Shown here one piece after another: positions 42,347-53,100 of a stretch of 64,000 nucleotides of DNA. The notes beneath the pieces were generated by a model. The model did no database searches and had not been told where the DNA came from. It worked only from the letters and a program-made list of their open reading frames with translations. Source of the DNA: Prevotella sp. E2-28 (lineage in GTDB: Bacteria > Bacteroidota > Bacteroidia > Bacteroidales > Bacteroidaceae). A program made the translations under genes and the position numbers. Position 1 is the first letter of the stretch. The number at the start of each line of letters is the position of its first letter. The stretch is from NCBI RefSeq assembly GCF_022024055.1, contig NZ_CP091788.1:3348001-3412000 (forward strand), read 5' to 3'.

Positions 42347-45202
42347 CTATTGGTAGATGATGAAGTCACTAAGTGTAGCCCAAGAATAGTTCTCGGAATA
42401 GGTGGTTTGATAAACACCTACAGACAACTTCTTCGCTTTTACCTCAATAGGCGAGCCTGGCATATTATTCCATGTCACGCCATCCTTACTGGTACGGGCG
42501 AAGAGTAAATCGCCACGACGTTCGAACTGCATGATAGAATCGAAATCGTAACCCTTGGAGTTGGGGAATTGCGGACGACCATGAGGACTCAGCACAGTAA
42601 GCATGTTTCCACAGTTGTAAAGCGGGAAAGCGCCAAGTTGATAATAGGTATTTCCATTAGCGATGAGCAGTCCCACTTCATTATACCCCTTTACACTATG
42701 CTCAGCAAGCCCTTCCATATCATTTACACGGGTCATCACAACAAAGTCGCCCTCTAAGTCTTTATAGACAGTACCACCATGACTGAGCGGTGCCTGATTG
42801 AAGTCTGCACTCTGGGTACTGAGCGTGAATGATTCTTTCTTCTCAAAGACAGGCTTCATCTGTGGTGAGAGCGTGAACTTGCTGTTAGGGTCTGATTCGT
42901 CAAAGTCATCATCTCCAAGCGAAGAAAATTTTTCCTTCATTCTATTCTTATAGAGGTTCTGTACGTATTCGTCAGATATATACTTGAAACCGCTGTTGAA
43001 TAGGTTCATGCCTGAAGTAACATTGAGAATGGAAATGTAGCCTACAAAATGATTCGTGCCCTGACCATCGGCCCCAATCATGATGTTACCTTCAGGACGA
43101 ATCATCAGGAAGTTGTTCTGCTCTTTCAGTAGTTTGCCGTTCAGATACACCTTTTCCATCCATCCGTCGTATGCAATGAACCAATGTTGCCATTTGCCTT
43201 CATTCTCAAGTATTTCCATGGGGGCACCACTACTCTCGAACGAACCGTTATGATTCATCAATCCTGTTGCAGGGTCACTGCCTAAGCGGAATTGCGTAGT
43301 GGCCAAATCAGCACGTGAACTGGAAAGAGATACTACAGTAGAAACGGGGCCTGTCTTCGTTGGAAGCACCAATGCCTCGATATAGAAGGAAGCGTTATAA
43401 CGCATATAAGTTGGTAGTTCAAAAGGTGCCGTCAGATGCTGGCTACCATTGAAAAAGAATGCCCAGTGACCGTCTTTCACGCGAAGGCGCAATGGTTTGT
43501 TGGCTTTTAATCGAAACTCTTCCTTTTGGCTGTTGTCTATCTTATATGCAGACCAATTGCGAATTTCCGTATAATCGGTAGGCATCTTTACACTGTCCTC
43601 TTCGGCAATCAGCTTTGCATTTAGATTGAGGAATGTAGGAGGAGGAGCCATGTGGCTTTTATTTTGATAAGTATAACGGTCGTCCACATCTTTCTTATGC
43701 ATACCAGGATAGCCATCATAACTCTCAACCTGCATATCGGGCAAGACAGGGGCCTTCTTCCAAATCTTCACATTCCAGATGGCAGGCATGTGGCCGTTTT
43801 TCTGCGTGTCAGTAATGACGATACGGACATAACGCGCTTTTACAGCCTTCTTGTCTATCATTGGCGAGCCTTGCATGGTATTGGCAGAACGATCTACAAA
43901 CAAGTCCCACGTCTTGCCATCAAGTGAGGTTAAAATGATATACTGATAGAAGAATGTAGCATATTCGAATTGCGTCCATATCTCGTTGAACTTCGTTGGT
44001 TTGCCGAGGTCTATCTGTAGCCACTCTCCGAAATCGTCAGGATGCAGCAAGAGTCTCTGTTTCATGCCTTCGTCGAGTGGATCTGTTCCGTATACCGTGC
44101 GAGCTTTCCACAGTGTAGCATTATTGTCATCTACTGCATATTCTGGTTTGAACCATTCGTCGTAGTAGGATGAGGCTGTAACCTTAGCCCCGAAGGCAAG
44201 ATTCTTGCATTTAGACGCTCCTTTGAAAAGGTCAACGTTCTGAGCATTGTGGGTAGGCACCACGGGCAGGATATTCCCCTCATTATCGAAACGCATCTCA
44301 TCGATACATATCTGTCGATTAAAGCCATGAACGCTGCGAGGCAGGTTGTGGCGATGATAGACTATATAGTATTTCCCGTCTTTTTTCAGGATGCTATGAT
44401 GTCCTGGGCCGTGTACGGTCTGGTCGGCATTCGTTTTGAGAATACAGCCTTTGTATTCGTAAGGTCCCATTGGGCCTACGGTAGATGTGGCATACTGTAC
44501 GCGGTAAGTATCATCATGACAAGAACCACTGCTATAGGTGAAATAGTAGACACCGTCTTTCTTAAAGACATAAGGTGCCTCGAAGAAATCAGTGATTTCC
44601 GTATTAGGAATCAACTTCTTCTCAGCAAAGGTCTTAAGGTCGCTGTTCAGGCGAGCCACTCCACAGCCGAAGCCCTTGTAGATGCCCCATGTGCCGAAAT
44701 AAAGATACGTGGAGCCATCATCATCCACAAAGGTCTGACCATCCAGCGTAATGGCGTTATGAACGAAACGGTCGGGCACAAGCACGGCATCGGTTTTCCC
44801 CAACACGTTTTCCCAAGGTCCTATAGGCGAATCGCCGACACCTTCATGAAGCACACAAGGTTCACAGTAAAAGTAGCGATAGGTGCCATCTGGCGCCTTC
44901 ATCACATCGGGAGCCCACACCACTTCCGTTGTGGGCCAGTTCATAATGATGTTCTTCCAATTCACAAAATCCTTACTCACCCATACCTGAGCTGGTCCGT
45001 AACCGTTGCCAGTACCGTCGGTGGTGGCATAGAGGTAATAGGTATCGCCAAACTGACGGATGGTGGGGTCGGCAAAATAGCCTGGAATAAACGGATTGCC
45101 CGCACCTGGCATGTTCCAGTGCGGGCTTTCCTTTGGTTGTGCACGTAGAGGCTGCGACAAAACTGCAGCATACAACACAATGGTGATAATTCTATTTACC
45201 AT
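42347..45202 (-). CDS. GH43-family glycosidase with discoidin and concanavalin-like modules
   Basis: This 951-residue secreted enzyme has a signal peptide (1-21). The N-terminal five-blade propeller is typical of GH43, with the catalytic base Asp45 ('GYFADPTIR'), the pKa modulator Asp154 ('LDGQTFVDDDG') and the acid Glu208 ('TDFFEAPYVF'). Residues about 335-475 resemble an F5/8 discoidin module (CBM32-like, 'VTASSYYDEWFKPEYAVDDN'). About 590-750 resembles a LamG/concanavalin fold, and the last 190 residues are a second concanavalin-like (DUF1349-type) domain ('GDFVVMTRVND'). Arabinofuranosidase or xylosidase activity is expected. It is the third gene of an operon that faces the hybrid regulator. 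Confidence 0.88.
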   Translation of the reverse strand: MVNRIITIVLYAAVLSQPLRAQPKESPHWNMPGAGNPFIPGYFADPTIRQFGDTYYLYATTDGTGNGYGPAQVWVSKDFVNWKNIIMNWPTTEVVWAPDVMKAPDGTYRYFYCEPCVLHEGVGDSPIGPWENVLGKTDAVLVPDRFVHNAITLDGQTFVDDDGSTYLYFGTWGIYKGFGCGVARLNSDLKTFAEKKLIPNTEITDFFEAPYVFKKDGVYYFTYSSGSCHDDTYRVQYATSTVGPMGPYEYKGCILKTNADQTVHGPGHHSILKKDGKYYIVYHRHNLPRSVHGFNRQICIDEMRFDNEGNILPVVPTHNAQNVDLFKGASKCKNLAFGAKVTASSYYDEWFKPEYAVDDNNATLWKARTVYGTDPLDEGMKQRLLLHPDDFGEWLQIDLGKPTKFNEIWTQFEYATFFYQYIILTSLDGKTWDLFVDRSANTMQGSPMIDKKAVKARYVRIVITDTQKNGHMPAIWNVKIWKKAPVLPDMQVESYDGYPGMHKKDVDDRYTYQNKSHMAPPPTFLNLNAKLIAEEDSVKMPTDYTEIRNWSAYKIDNSQKEEFRLKANKPLRLRVKDGHWAFFFNGSQHLTAPFELPTYMRYNASFYIEALVLPTKTGPVSTVVSLSSSRADLATTQFRLGSDPATGLMNHNGSFESSGAPMEILENEGKWQHWFIAYDGWMEKVYLNGKLLKEQNNFLMIRPEGNIMIGADGQGTNHFVGYISILNVTSGMNLFNSGFKYISDEYVQNLYKNRMKEKFSSLGDDDFDESDPNSKFTLSPQMKPVFEKKESFTLSTQSADFNQAPLSHGGTVYKDLEGDFVVMTRVNDMEGLAEHSVKGYNEVGLLIANGNTYYQLGAFPLYNCGNMLTVLSPHGRPQFPNSKGYDFDSIMQFERRGDLLFARTSKDGVTWNNMPGSPIEVKAKKLSVGVYQTTYSENYSWATLSDFIIYQ

Positions 45203-45205
45203 TTA

Positions 45206-47371
45206 TTACTTAACAGAAACTTTATGCCCATTGATAATATTAATGCCCTTCTGAGGCTTAGAGAGCTTTCGACCTTGAAGGTCATAAACGACAACCTCGC
45301 TTTCGTTGAGGGCTGGGGTGAGGTTCTTAATGCCCAGTGTGCGCGGGTCGGTATAATCTATGCTGGCAAGCTGTACACCGTAATCACTACTCGTCACATG
45401 CACACGGAAGATAAAGCGGGCTGTAGCCTCTTTGTCTGCCGATTGCTTATAGCGCAGAGCCTGTCCAATGGTATAGTCATTACCAATAGTCAGGCGGTTG
45501 GGATACTGTCCCACATTAAACGAAAGAGCACTGGGTGAGAACTCGCTATAAAGGTAGCCATCGGCATAATTAACAACAGAACCCGAAGCATTAAACCAGT
45601 GACCATAGCCATTGGCTGTACTGCCACGATTGACACGGGCCTGAGTCCTAGGATTCAAAGAATAGAACATCACCTTTCCTTCCGAAGGACCTCCTGTAGT
45701 CCAAGCTTGCATCTTATCAGCGATATCAGCTGGTGTCATCTGGAAGGCGGTGCCTAACATGGCCTGTGCCTTGCCTGAGACGTTTACAGTTACGTAGTCG
45801 TAGGAATTTAAACGGGGCAGGTTGACATCATAGGTAAAGGTGATGTCAGCAACATCGCGGTCGTCAATCTCCGGTGCCACATAGACCTGAGCCTTCGATC
45901 CCAACTCTGTGCCTTCCAGACGGAAGCGGTAAGGCCACATATCATCATTATTAGCATTCTCGTCCCATTTATGCTGTAGGTATGTGGTAGGTGCAGGTAC
46001 TACGATGAGCCACATCTGCTGTGTATTCTCAGGAACAACCATGCTCACCTCGCAGGTCTTCAACGCATTGCCTTCACAATAGAGGGAGTCGGCATTGAAA
46101 TACTGGCGCGAGCCATCTTTCAAGAGAGCCACATAGCCCAATCGGAAAGCACGACGTGAGAAATTCGTGGGCTTTACATAATTTGTACGGGTTGTCTTTC
46201 CCCACGCTGTCTCGCCAGTCATCATCTCTGCTGGGTCGCCGGAAGCAAGTTTCGACATGGCCGGCAGAGCTGTGAAATGTGTGGTCACGGTGGTGCCAGC
46301 AGAAGGTACGTTCAGAGGGATGATATTGAATCCTGAAGCCTGAGGCACAGAGGCTAATGCGACCTGATAGGCCGTATCGCCTACGAGGACGCAACGGTAG
46401 TCGAAATCACCGATATAGTTCTTTCCGTAGGAGCGACAAGCGTCAATGTCCCACGTAGCACATCGAGCGGCATATTCATAGTAAAGGCGGAACAGTCCTG
46501 TAGCATCCAGTCCCTTCAGTGCCATCAGCGCCTGATTGAAGTCGGTGCCGTTGCCACGACTCTGACCCGTCATGGGCTGATTCCATACCTTAGCTACAGT
46601 GGTAATGTCGTTGTAGTACTGGTTAATAAAATAATGGAACCAATACGACTGATAGCGATGCCACTCGTGTGAGAAGGCATAGTTATGAGAACGACGGAAC
46701 ACGCTGATACTCTGGTCGAACATCAATTCCGGATATGACTGTGCAGCCTGCCATTGTGCTGTCTGTTCCCAAATTGCCTGTCCATTGCCACATGCCAAAT
46801 GGAAGCCAGTATTATCGGTATCAGAATCCTGATGTCCGCTATGTTCTGCATAGCACATATAATGGAAGGAGTGACCTACCTCATGAGCCACGGAATGCCC
46901 TACAGGCTTACAGGTGGCAGAGTTCAGCCATAAGGCAGAGATCACAAAGTCGTAGCCACCGCCGTAACATGCCCAGTCGCCTTGTTTAGAATAGTTCATC
47001 AGCACCATCATCTTGTATTTACTGTGGTTGCTATTCACGGGATCTACAAAGCCCAATTTATTGATTTCCAAGTCGTAGAATGCCTCGCATTTATTCAGCA
47101 AATCGGGTATATCTACGTAGTTCCAGTCACTGGTGGCCAGTTCGTTGGGTTTCTTGTCGCCATAGTTCTTATCCCAAAAGATAATCACGTTATCGCTCTC
47201 CACAGAACGACTTTTCGACCACGTGTACTTATTCTCTGGGTCGCTTTCTTTGTAGAGCAACGAGTCTGATGGCCAAGGGTTTCGCCATTCATTAGGAATA
47301 TAGACCGTCTTCTGTGCGAATGCCACAGAAGCCAGTGTAAACAGAAATAGTAATGTAGATAGTTTTTTCAT
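45206..47371 (-). CDS. Secreted HExxH protein with DUF4859-like module and type IX tail
   Basis: The protein is 721 residues from the ATG at 47371; an ATG seven codons upstream lies within a hairpin. After the signal peptide (1-20, ending AFAQ) comes a metallopeptidase-like domain with HEVGH (His163, Glu164, His167) and 'IWEQTAQWQA' (Glu202). A beta domain like that of the 519-residue paralogue follows. A DUF4859-like module is at about 510-650 ('GYGHWFNASGSVVNYADGYL', 'VGQYPNRLTIGNDYTIGQ'). The tail 'VYDLQGRKLSKPQKGINIIN' ending 'GHKVSVK' marks type IX secretion. GH43 starts three bases after its stop. The combination suggests glycan-tethered proteolysis at the cell surface, which is inference. 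Confidence 0.77.
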   Translation of the reverse strand: MKKLSTLLFLFTLASVAFAQKTVYIPNEWRNPWPSDSLLYKESDPENKYTWSKSRSVESDNVIIFWDKNYGDKKPNELATSDWNYVDIPDLLNKCEAFYDLEINKLGFVDPVNSNHSKYKMMVLMNYSKQGDWACYGGGYDFVISALWLNSATCKPVGHSVAHEVGHSFHYMCYAEHSGHQDSDTDNTGFHLACGNGQAIWEQTAQWQAAQSYPELMFDQSISVFRRSHNYAFSHEWHRYQSYWFHYFINQYYNDITTVAKVWNQPMTGQSRGNGTDFNQALMALKGLDATGLFRLYYEYAARCATWDIDACRSYGKNYIGDFDYRCVLVGDTAYQVALASVPQASGFNIIPLNVPSAGTTVTTHFTALPAMSKLASGDPAEMMTGETAWGKTTRTNYVKPTNFSRRAFRLGYVALLKDGSRQYFNADSLYCEGNALKTCEVSMVVPENTQQMWLIVVPAPTTYLQHKWDENANNDDMWPYRFRLEGTELGSKAQVYVAPEIDDRDVADITFTYDVNLPRLNSYDYVTVNVSGKAQAMLGTAFQMTPADIADKMQAWTTGGPSEGKVMFYSLNPRTQARVNRGSTANGYGHWFNASGSVVNYADGYLYSEFSPSALSFNVGQYPNRLTIGNDYTIGQALRYKQSADKEATARFIFRVHVTSSDYGVQLASIDYTDPRTLGIKNLTPALNESEVVVYDLQGRKLSKPQKGINIINGHKVSVK

Positions 47372-47384
47372 TTTGAATAGTATT

Positions 47385-47416
47385 GAATCCACCCCGCAGT
47401 CACGCAGGGTGGATTC
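47385..47416. promoter_or_regulatory. Intra-operon hairpin between two surface-protein genes
   Basis: GAATCCACCC (47385-47394) pairs perfectly with GGGTGGATTC (47407-47416) across 12 bases, in the 67-base gap between the 823-residue and 721-residue protein genes. Neither strand has a long T-run after it, so transcript processing or partial attenuation is more likely than termination. Confidence 0.55.
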
Positions 47417-47438
47417 TTTATAGTAGTATTTGAATCGT

Positions 47439-49910
47439 TTATTTCACAATATATTTGCGACCGTTCAGGATATAAAGTCCACGTGTTGCCTTCTCAATCT
47501 TACGTCCCTGCAGGTCATAAATGGTTTGAGACTTGAGGTTTGAGATTCGAGGATTCTCAGCAATGCCGTCAGTATAATACTTCGCGGATACGAATCTTAC
47601 GTTATAGACATAGCGTTTGCCCTCAACGAGGAAGCACATAACACCCATAGCACTGAAGTCATCAGCGACAGCACCCATATTGTAAGTGGTCAGAGTACCT
47701 GTCTTGCCGTCCTCATTCGCTTCAATTGAGAAATACATAAACACGTCAGCCTCAACCATAGTGGAAGCACCTTTAGCATCGAATGACAGGCCATCATATA
47801 TATTAACACCTGCGCCGTATGTACCATCAGCTGTCATTCCTTGTAGGAACTTCCCTTCAACTAAAGCATCAACGGTAATTCCAAGAGCTTCAGCAGCCTT
47901 TGCCAAGTCTATTGTCGTAGCTTCACCCTCTTCACTATTTGAGACAGGTATTACAATATCCTCTGAGCCAACTTCCTTAATTTCTACAACCGACTCCACA
48001 ATGCTATAAGTGAAGTTGAAGGTTACCATCTTACCGTTTTCCTCGTTAACCAAGAAGATGGGGAAGCGGAACACATCACCCAGAGTCACACCAGGATGCT
48101 GCATCAGAGAGAACTTGCCTTCAGGACTTGCCACAGTGATACCTACACGGGTAGGAGTTTGGTTCCATCCTACGTTTCGACCATCGGCATCCATCCAGAA
48201 GCCAGGATAAGGTGTGCAAGTGTATGACTTCGAATACTTGGCATTGCCTTCTTTCTCGGATCCATCTTCGTTGAGTGTAGCCAGAGCATAGAGCGTCCAA
48301 TCGGCTGTACCAATCTGCTCTTCCACCCATGCTTCAGGAATATCCACACCAGAGGTCCATACATAATCACCAGGCACCTGCTGTACTTCGACAGAACGCT
48401 GAGCCACACTCTCAAATACGACATCTACCTGTTTGGGCTCCACAATCACCAGGTCAATTCCCAACTGATAATACTTACTATTTGCCAAGAAATAGATGGT
48501 AGCACGTGCAGAGTCACCTACATTCATATGACCAGGATACTGACCGATACCAAACTTCGAGAAGTCATCGGCCTTCGGTGTAACATAGAACATAGCATTG
48601 TCGCCCCAAGCGATAACTGCGCCATCGATACCAACCCAATAGCCAACACCTTCCTGGTTCTTTCCAGCAAAATCAACATCACTATCCAACATATAGAAAT
48701 CATCGATTTCACCGACAGCACATCCCAAAGCTGTAGTAATGGTTTCAATGTCAATAGAGAAGTTCTTGGTATCGTAACTCTCCATAGGCTCCATTTCAAC
48801 TTTCATCGTACTTTCACCAGCTTTCTCATAGTCAGCCAGTGTACCCAACTGCTGCTCTGGCACTATCAGATTATAGAGAATTCGGATAGCCTTATCACCA
48901 TATACAATATAGATGTAAGTATAATAGGTCTTGCCAGCCTTCAGATTATTAGGATACTGACCCAAGTTACAAGATAGGATACCCGTCTCGGCATCGAAAG
49001 CAAACGCCTCCATATAGAATTTGTCAGACCCATCATAAGCAAAGCATGCACATTCAGGAGTCTCTTCACCTTCTTCATCACTAACTGCACGCATCCAAAA
49101 ACCAATACCATTAGCAGATGACTCGTTGGTCAGAGAGTCGCTCAGTTGAGCACCCATAACCACATCGTCTGTCATATACGCCTTCTTGGCGAAGAGCAGC
49201 TGTTTCAACTCATCTTGCACTAAATTAGCATCACTGATTCCCAGTTTAACAAGAGCCTCAGTCAGGTTAACCTCCACTTTGTCAGAATCATAACCACTAC
49301 GAACCTTCTGTTCTACATCCTTCGTGATATCATCCACGATGGTAAGGTCCTTCCAAGTCAGTTTTGGTTCAGGAATCGATACTACAGGTTTCTCCATGAT
49401 GTTAATGGTAATCTCTATGGTAGCCTCCTTATCGCCCAGTTTCAACACGAACTTAGGCTTGAAAGTATCACCAACAGCACACTGGGCAGGATACTGACCG
49501 ATAGTGATGGTGAAGAGATCTTCTGCACTATCCCACCCTATTGTGTTATACCAGCGAAGCGCAGTGTTATCGTCACTCCATGCTTGAGGCATACCATCGG
49601 CATTTACCCAGAAGCCGCCCTTGCCGCCCTGCGTATAGTTATCACTCTGCCCCTCTGTGGTTGTCAGGAACACCATGTTGGCATCGGTACTACCCTCTGC
49701 CGTCCATGAATTCAGTGCAGCAACAAGAGTTGCGGTATCTGTCTGTAAAGCCTGAGCAACTTCCGTCAGTTTGAAATTCACTGCTTTTTGGTTGTTCCAA
49801 TCAGTAGCAGCATACGGTTCAAAGGTTGCCGTCAACTGTGCCTGTGCTGTCAGTCCAGTCAAAAGGCAAATCACGACTGCCATCAGTTTTTTGAAATGAG
49901 TAGTAATCAT
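47439..49910 (-). CDS. Surface protein of about five DUF4859-like repeats with type IX tail
   Basis: This 823-residue protein has a signal peptide (1-25, ending GLTAQAQ) and tandem modules at about 26-170, 185-355, 365-490, 500-640 and 645-775. Each carries a 'G(F/Y)W(V/M).(A/G)DG' patch and most a strand such as 'TIGQYPAQCAVGD', 'NLGQYPNNLKAGK', 'GIGQYPGHMNVGD' or 'LMQHPGVTLGD'. A short Por-type tail ends it ('IYDLQGRKIEKATRGLYILN'). No catalytic motif is seen, so carbohydrate or protein binding is the likely role. It is the first gene of the operon that lies divergent to the hybrid regulator, with its own minus-strand promoter. Confidence 0.78.
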   Translation of the reverse strand: MITTHFKKLMAVVICLLTGLTAQAQLTATFEPYAATDWNNQKAVNFKLTEVAQALQTDTATLVAALNSWTAEGSTDANMVFLTTTEGQSDNYTQGGKGGFWVNADGMPQAWSDDNTALRWYNTIGWDSAEDLFTITIGQYPAQCAVGDTFKPKFVLKLGDKEATIEITINIMEKPVVSIPEPKLTWKDLTIVDDITKDVEQKVRSGYDSDKVEVNLTEALVKLGISDANLVQDELKQLLFAKKAYMTDDVVMGAQLSDSLTNESSANGIGFWMRAVSDEEGEETPECACFAYDGSDKFYMEAFAFDAETGILSCNLGQYPNNLKAGKTYYTYIYIVYGDKAIRILYNLIVPEQQLGTLADYEKAGESTMKVEMEPMESYDTKNFSIDIETITTALGCAVGEIDDFYMLDSDVDFAGKNQEGVGYWVGIDGAVIAWGDNAMFYVTPKADDFSKFGIGQYPGHMNVGDSARATIYFLANSKYYQLGIDLVIVEPKQVDVVFESVAQRSVEVQQVPGDYVWTSGVDIPEAWVEEQIGTADWTLYALATLNEDGSEKEGNAKYSKSYTCTPYPGFWMDADGRNVGWNQTPTRVGITVASPEGKFSLMQHPGVTLGDVFRFPIFLVNEENGKMVTFNFTYSIVESVVEIKEVGSEDIVIPVSNSEEGEATTIDLAKAAEALGITVDALVEGKFLQGMTADGTYGAGVNIYDGLSFDAKGASTMVEADVFMYFSIEANEDGKTGTLTTYNMGAVADDFSAMGVMCFLVEGKRYVYNVRFVSAKYYTDGIAENPRISNLKSQTIYDLQGRKIEKATRGLYILNGRKYIVK

Positions 49911-49976
49911 ACCATCGAAAAATTTTTAGTTTTTAAATATAGTTAAAGTTTTTATTTCTTGTGACGAAATCAATGG

Positions 49977-50011
49977 CAAAGATAATTCTTTTTTCTATTC
50001 TACAATACAAA
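49977..50011 (-). promoter_or_regulatory. Promoter of the DUF4859/HExxH/GH43 operon
   Basis: On the minus strand a TATCTTTG -7 box (49984-49977) lies 67 bases before the start codon. TTTG at 50011-50008 is 23 bases farther, slightly longer than optimal, which would suit activation by the adjacent hybrid regulator. Confidence 0.55.
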
Positions 50012-50117
50012 AAACGTATTAAAATAAGGTGATTGGACGATAGTTTTATCATTTGGATGATATTGTTAGTGACAAACAATAAAAACACTCTGTTTCTTTA
50101 TATTTCTCGTTGTTTTG

Positions 50118-50149
50118 TTTGCACAGCCGATGGAAAAATCGTAATTTTG
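50118..50149 (+). promoter_or_regulatory. Promoter of the hybrid two-component regulator
   Basis: TTTG (50118-50121), a 20-base spacer and TAATTTTG (50142-50149) match the consensus. The first downstream ATG in frame is at 50177, which fixes the start of the gene. Confidence 0.75.
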
Positions 50150-50176
50150 TCAGGCAAACTAAAAACGACAAAACCA

Positions 50177-53100
50177 ATGTCACGAAAATTAGCCATACTG
50201 GCCATCCTGCTGCTGACCTTCTTACAAGGTTGGGCTGTCCACTCGGCTCTGCCGCTTGGCTCGTCCAAGAATGATTATCAGTATCGACATATAGGAATGG
50301 AAGATGGATTACCTTCAAATGCCGTACGAAATATTGTACAGGATAAATACGGATATATTTGGTTCGGCACCGACAATGGTCTTTGCCGCTACGATGGCAT
50401 TAGGGTACATACCTATCGTATTGCCGAGAATAACAGCAATCAATATATTTCTGCTTTACTGTCCTCTGACGAAGGCATCTATGTTGGCACGGACAAGGGG
50501 GCTTTTCTGCTCAAATACAACACCGACCGATTTGAGCGCTTGCCCATCGACATCCATTCCACTGTTACTTACCTGTCGTTAGACAAAGAAAACAACCTAT
50601 GGATTTCCACTGCCGCACAGGGCATTTGGCATTACACCTTTAATAATAAGGAGACGCACCATTATGATTTCCCACAAACCAACGGATTCGTATCGCAAGT
50701 CTTTGTTGATAATGCCAACCAGATATGGGCTGTCAGCAATTGGGGCGTCAACCCCATCAGCCGACTGAACCGCTTGCACGACAAGTTCGAAGCATCTGTT
50801 TTCAGTTCTCCCATCTCTTATAACTCCCTGCGTATGCTCCAGACGCGCGACGGACGCCAATGGTTGGGCACTTGGGAACAGGGGCTTATACTCATACATA
50901 GTAATGGCCAGTTGGAACAGGTACTTCCAAACGATGTGGCAACCCATATCCACACGCTATACGAACGCTCAGATAACACTATCTGCATAGGTTGCGACGA
51001 CGGATTAATATGCTTCAACCCCGACACTCGGCAATGGAGTCGCCTATGGCAACAGCAATCACAGAGCGACCGTTTCGTCTATGCCATCACCAGCGACACG
51101 GAAGGAGGCCTCTGGATAGGCACCTTCTATGGGGGCGTCTATTACGTATCGCCTATGGGGAAACGGTTTGACGGATTTACTACTGATAACGGACTGAGAG
51201 GCAACGTCATCTCGCGCTTCTGCGAAGACCTGCAGGGTAACATCTGGATAGCCAGCGACGATGGCGGCTTCATGTGTTATTCACCCGAACAGCAACAGTT
51301 TATTGATTATCCGCATCAAGATGAGCTAAATACCGTCAATGCCCATGCGCTGGCACTGAAAGGTGCTGAACTGTGGATGGGTACTTACACGCGAGGCGTT
51401 TACGTACTAAATACCATAAACGGACAGCTACGCCACTACGGACAGGATAAGCTGACAGACCCCAGTTCCTACGCTATCTACCACGATAGTAAGGGACGCA
51501 CATGGGTTGCCACCATGGAAGGTTTCAACCTTTACGACCCTTCAACAGACGGGTTCCATCATATTGCTACCACGAAAGCCCTTGCTATTGATATCGACGA
51601 AGATTCCAAACACCGTCTGTGGCTATCTACTCAGGGAGCAGGACTATGGCGCTATTCGCCTGACAGCAAGGAACTCAAGCAATATATCCACCATGACGAT
51701 GACGAGCAATCGCTACCCAGTGATCAGGTGAACTGTTCCATGGTGGATGCTGGCGGACGTCTATGGATTGCCACCCTTAACGGCCTTTGCTATTATGATA
51801 CAACGAAAGACCTGTTCGTGAAAGTGGATCTCTCCATAGAAACGGGCAATGTGATGAGTATCATTGAGGACCAAGGCGTGCTTTGGATTTCTACCGAACG
51901 TGGTATCGTGAAATACGAACCCCAAAATTCAAACCTCAAACCTCAAACCTTAAGCCCCACAACTCAGCGTTTTACCCGTCACGACGGACTGGTGAGCGAA
52001 CAGTTCCAACCTAATTCCGGCATCAAGGCCAGCGACGGGCGTATCTATTTCGGTGGTGTCAACGGCTTTAATGCCTTCTACCCTTATCAGATTAAGGCTA
52101 ACCGTATCATGCCGCCAGTCTATATTGAGGTACAGGATATCCATAACCAGATGATTTTCTCTTTCGTGGCCCTCAGCTACTGTTCGCCCGAGAAGAACCA
52201 GTATGCTTATATGCTCGATGGGTTCGATAAAGAATGGAACTATGTGGGCAACCAGACGCGCGCCACCTATACCAACCTGCCCGCAGGCACCTATACCTTC
52301 CGTGTGAAAGCCACTAACAATGATGGTATCTGGAGCGACAAAGAGGCTACCATTACGATTGTTGTACCACCGCCTTTCTGGTGGACCTGGTATGCCAAGC
52401 TCTTTTATCTCCTGCTGATTGTGTTCTTTATCTGGTATTATGTCCACTTCCGATTGAAACGAGCCGAGAAGCGCCATCAGCAAGAACTACAACACCTGCA
52501 AGAACAGAAAGAAAAAGAAGCCCGCGAGGCGCGCCTAAACTTCTTCACTATGGTGGCCCATGAGATACGTACCCCCGTTTCACTCATCATCGGACCGCTG
52601 GAGAAAATCAAGGATAAAAACGAGGAGTTGCGTATCATCGACCGCAATGCCCATCGCCTACTGGAACTCGTGAATCAGCTGCTCGACTTCCGAAAGGCTG
52701 AGCAGCACATGCTGGTATGCAACTTCAAGCCACAGAACATCAACGAGTTGCTTCATGCCGTATGCGAACGTTTCGAGCCAACCTTCCAACAAAACGGCCG
52801 ACAGTTTACAGTTCATTATCCTGATGAGCATTTCACGGCTATCATCGATGGAGAAGCTATCACAAAGGTGGTGAGCAACCTGCTTACCAATGCTAATAAA
52901 TACAGTAAGAAGAGCGTCACCCTGACTTGTATCATAGAGCCCGATGAGGACCATTTCCGAATCACCGTTAGCGATGATGGCATCGGCATACGCAAAGAGG
53001 AACACCAACGCATCTTCGAGCCCTTCTATCAGGCTGAAGGCAATAAACCTGGCACAGGTATTGGCCTCAATATCGTGAAGAATATCGTAGAGCTTCATCA

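Noticed and set aside
44249..45148. Plus-strand frame of 299 codons opposite GH43
   Set aside because: Antisense to a gene with all GH43 catalytic residues; no supporting motif of its own.
50033..50176. Longer N-terminus for the HTCS protein
   Set aside because: A complete promoter lies inside this stretch, and the signal peptide starts only at 50177.
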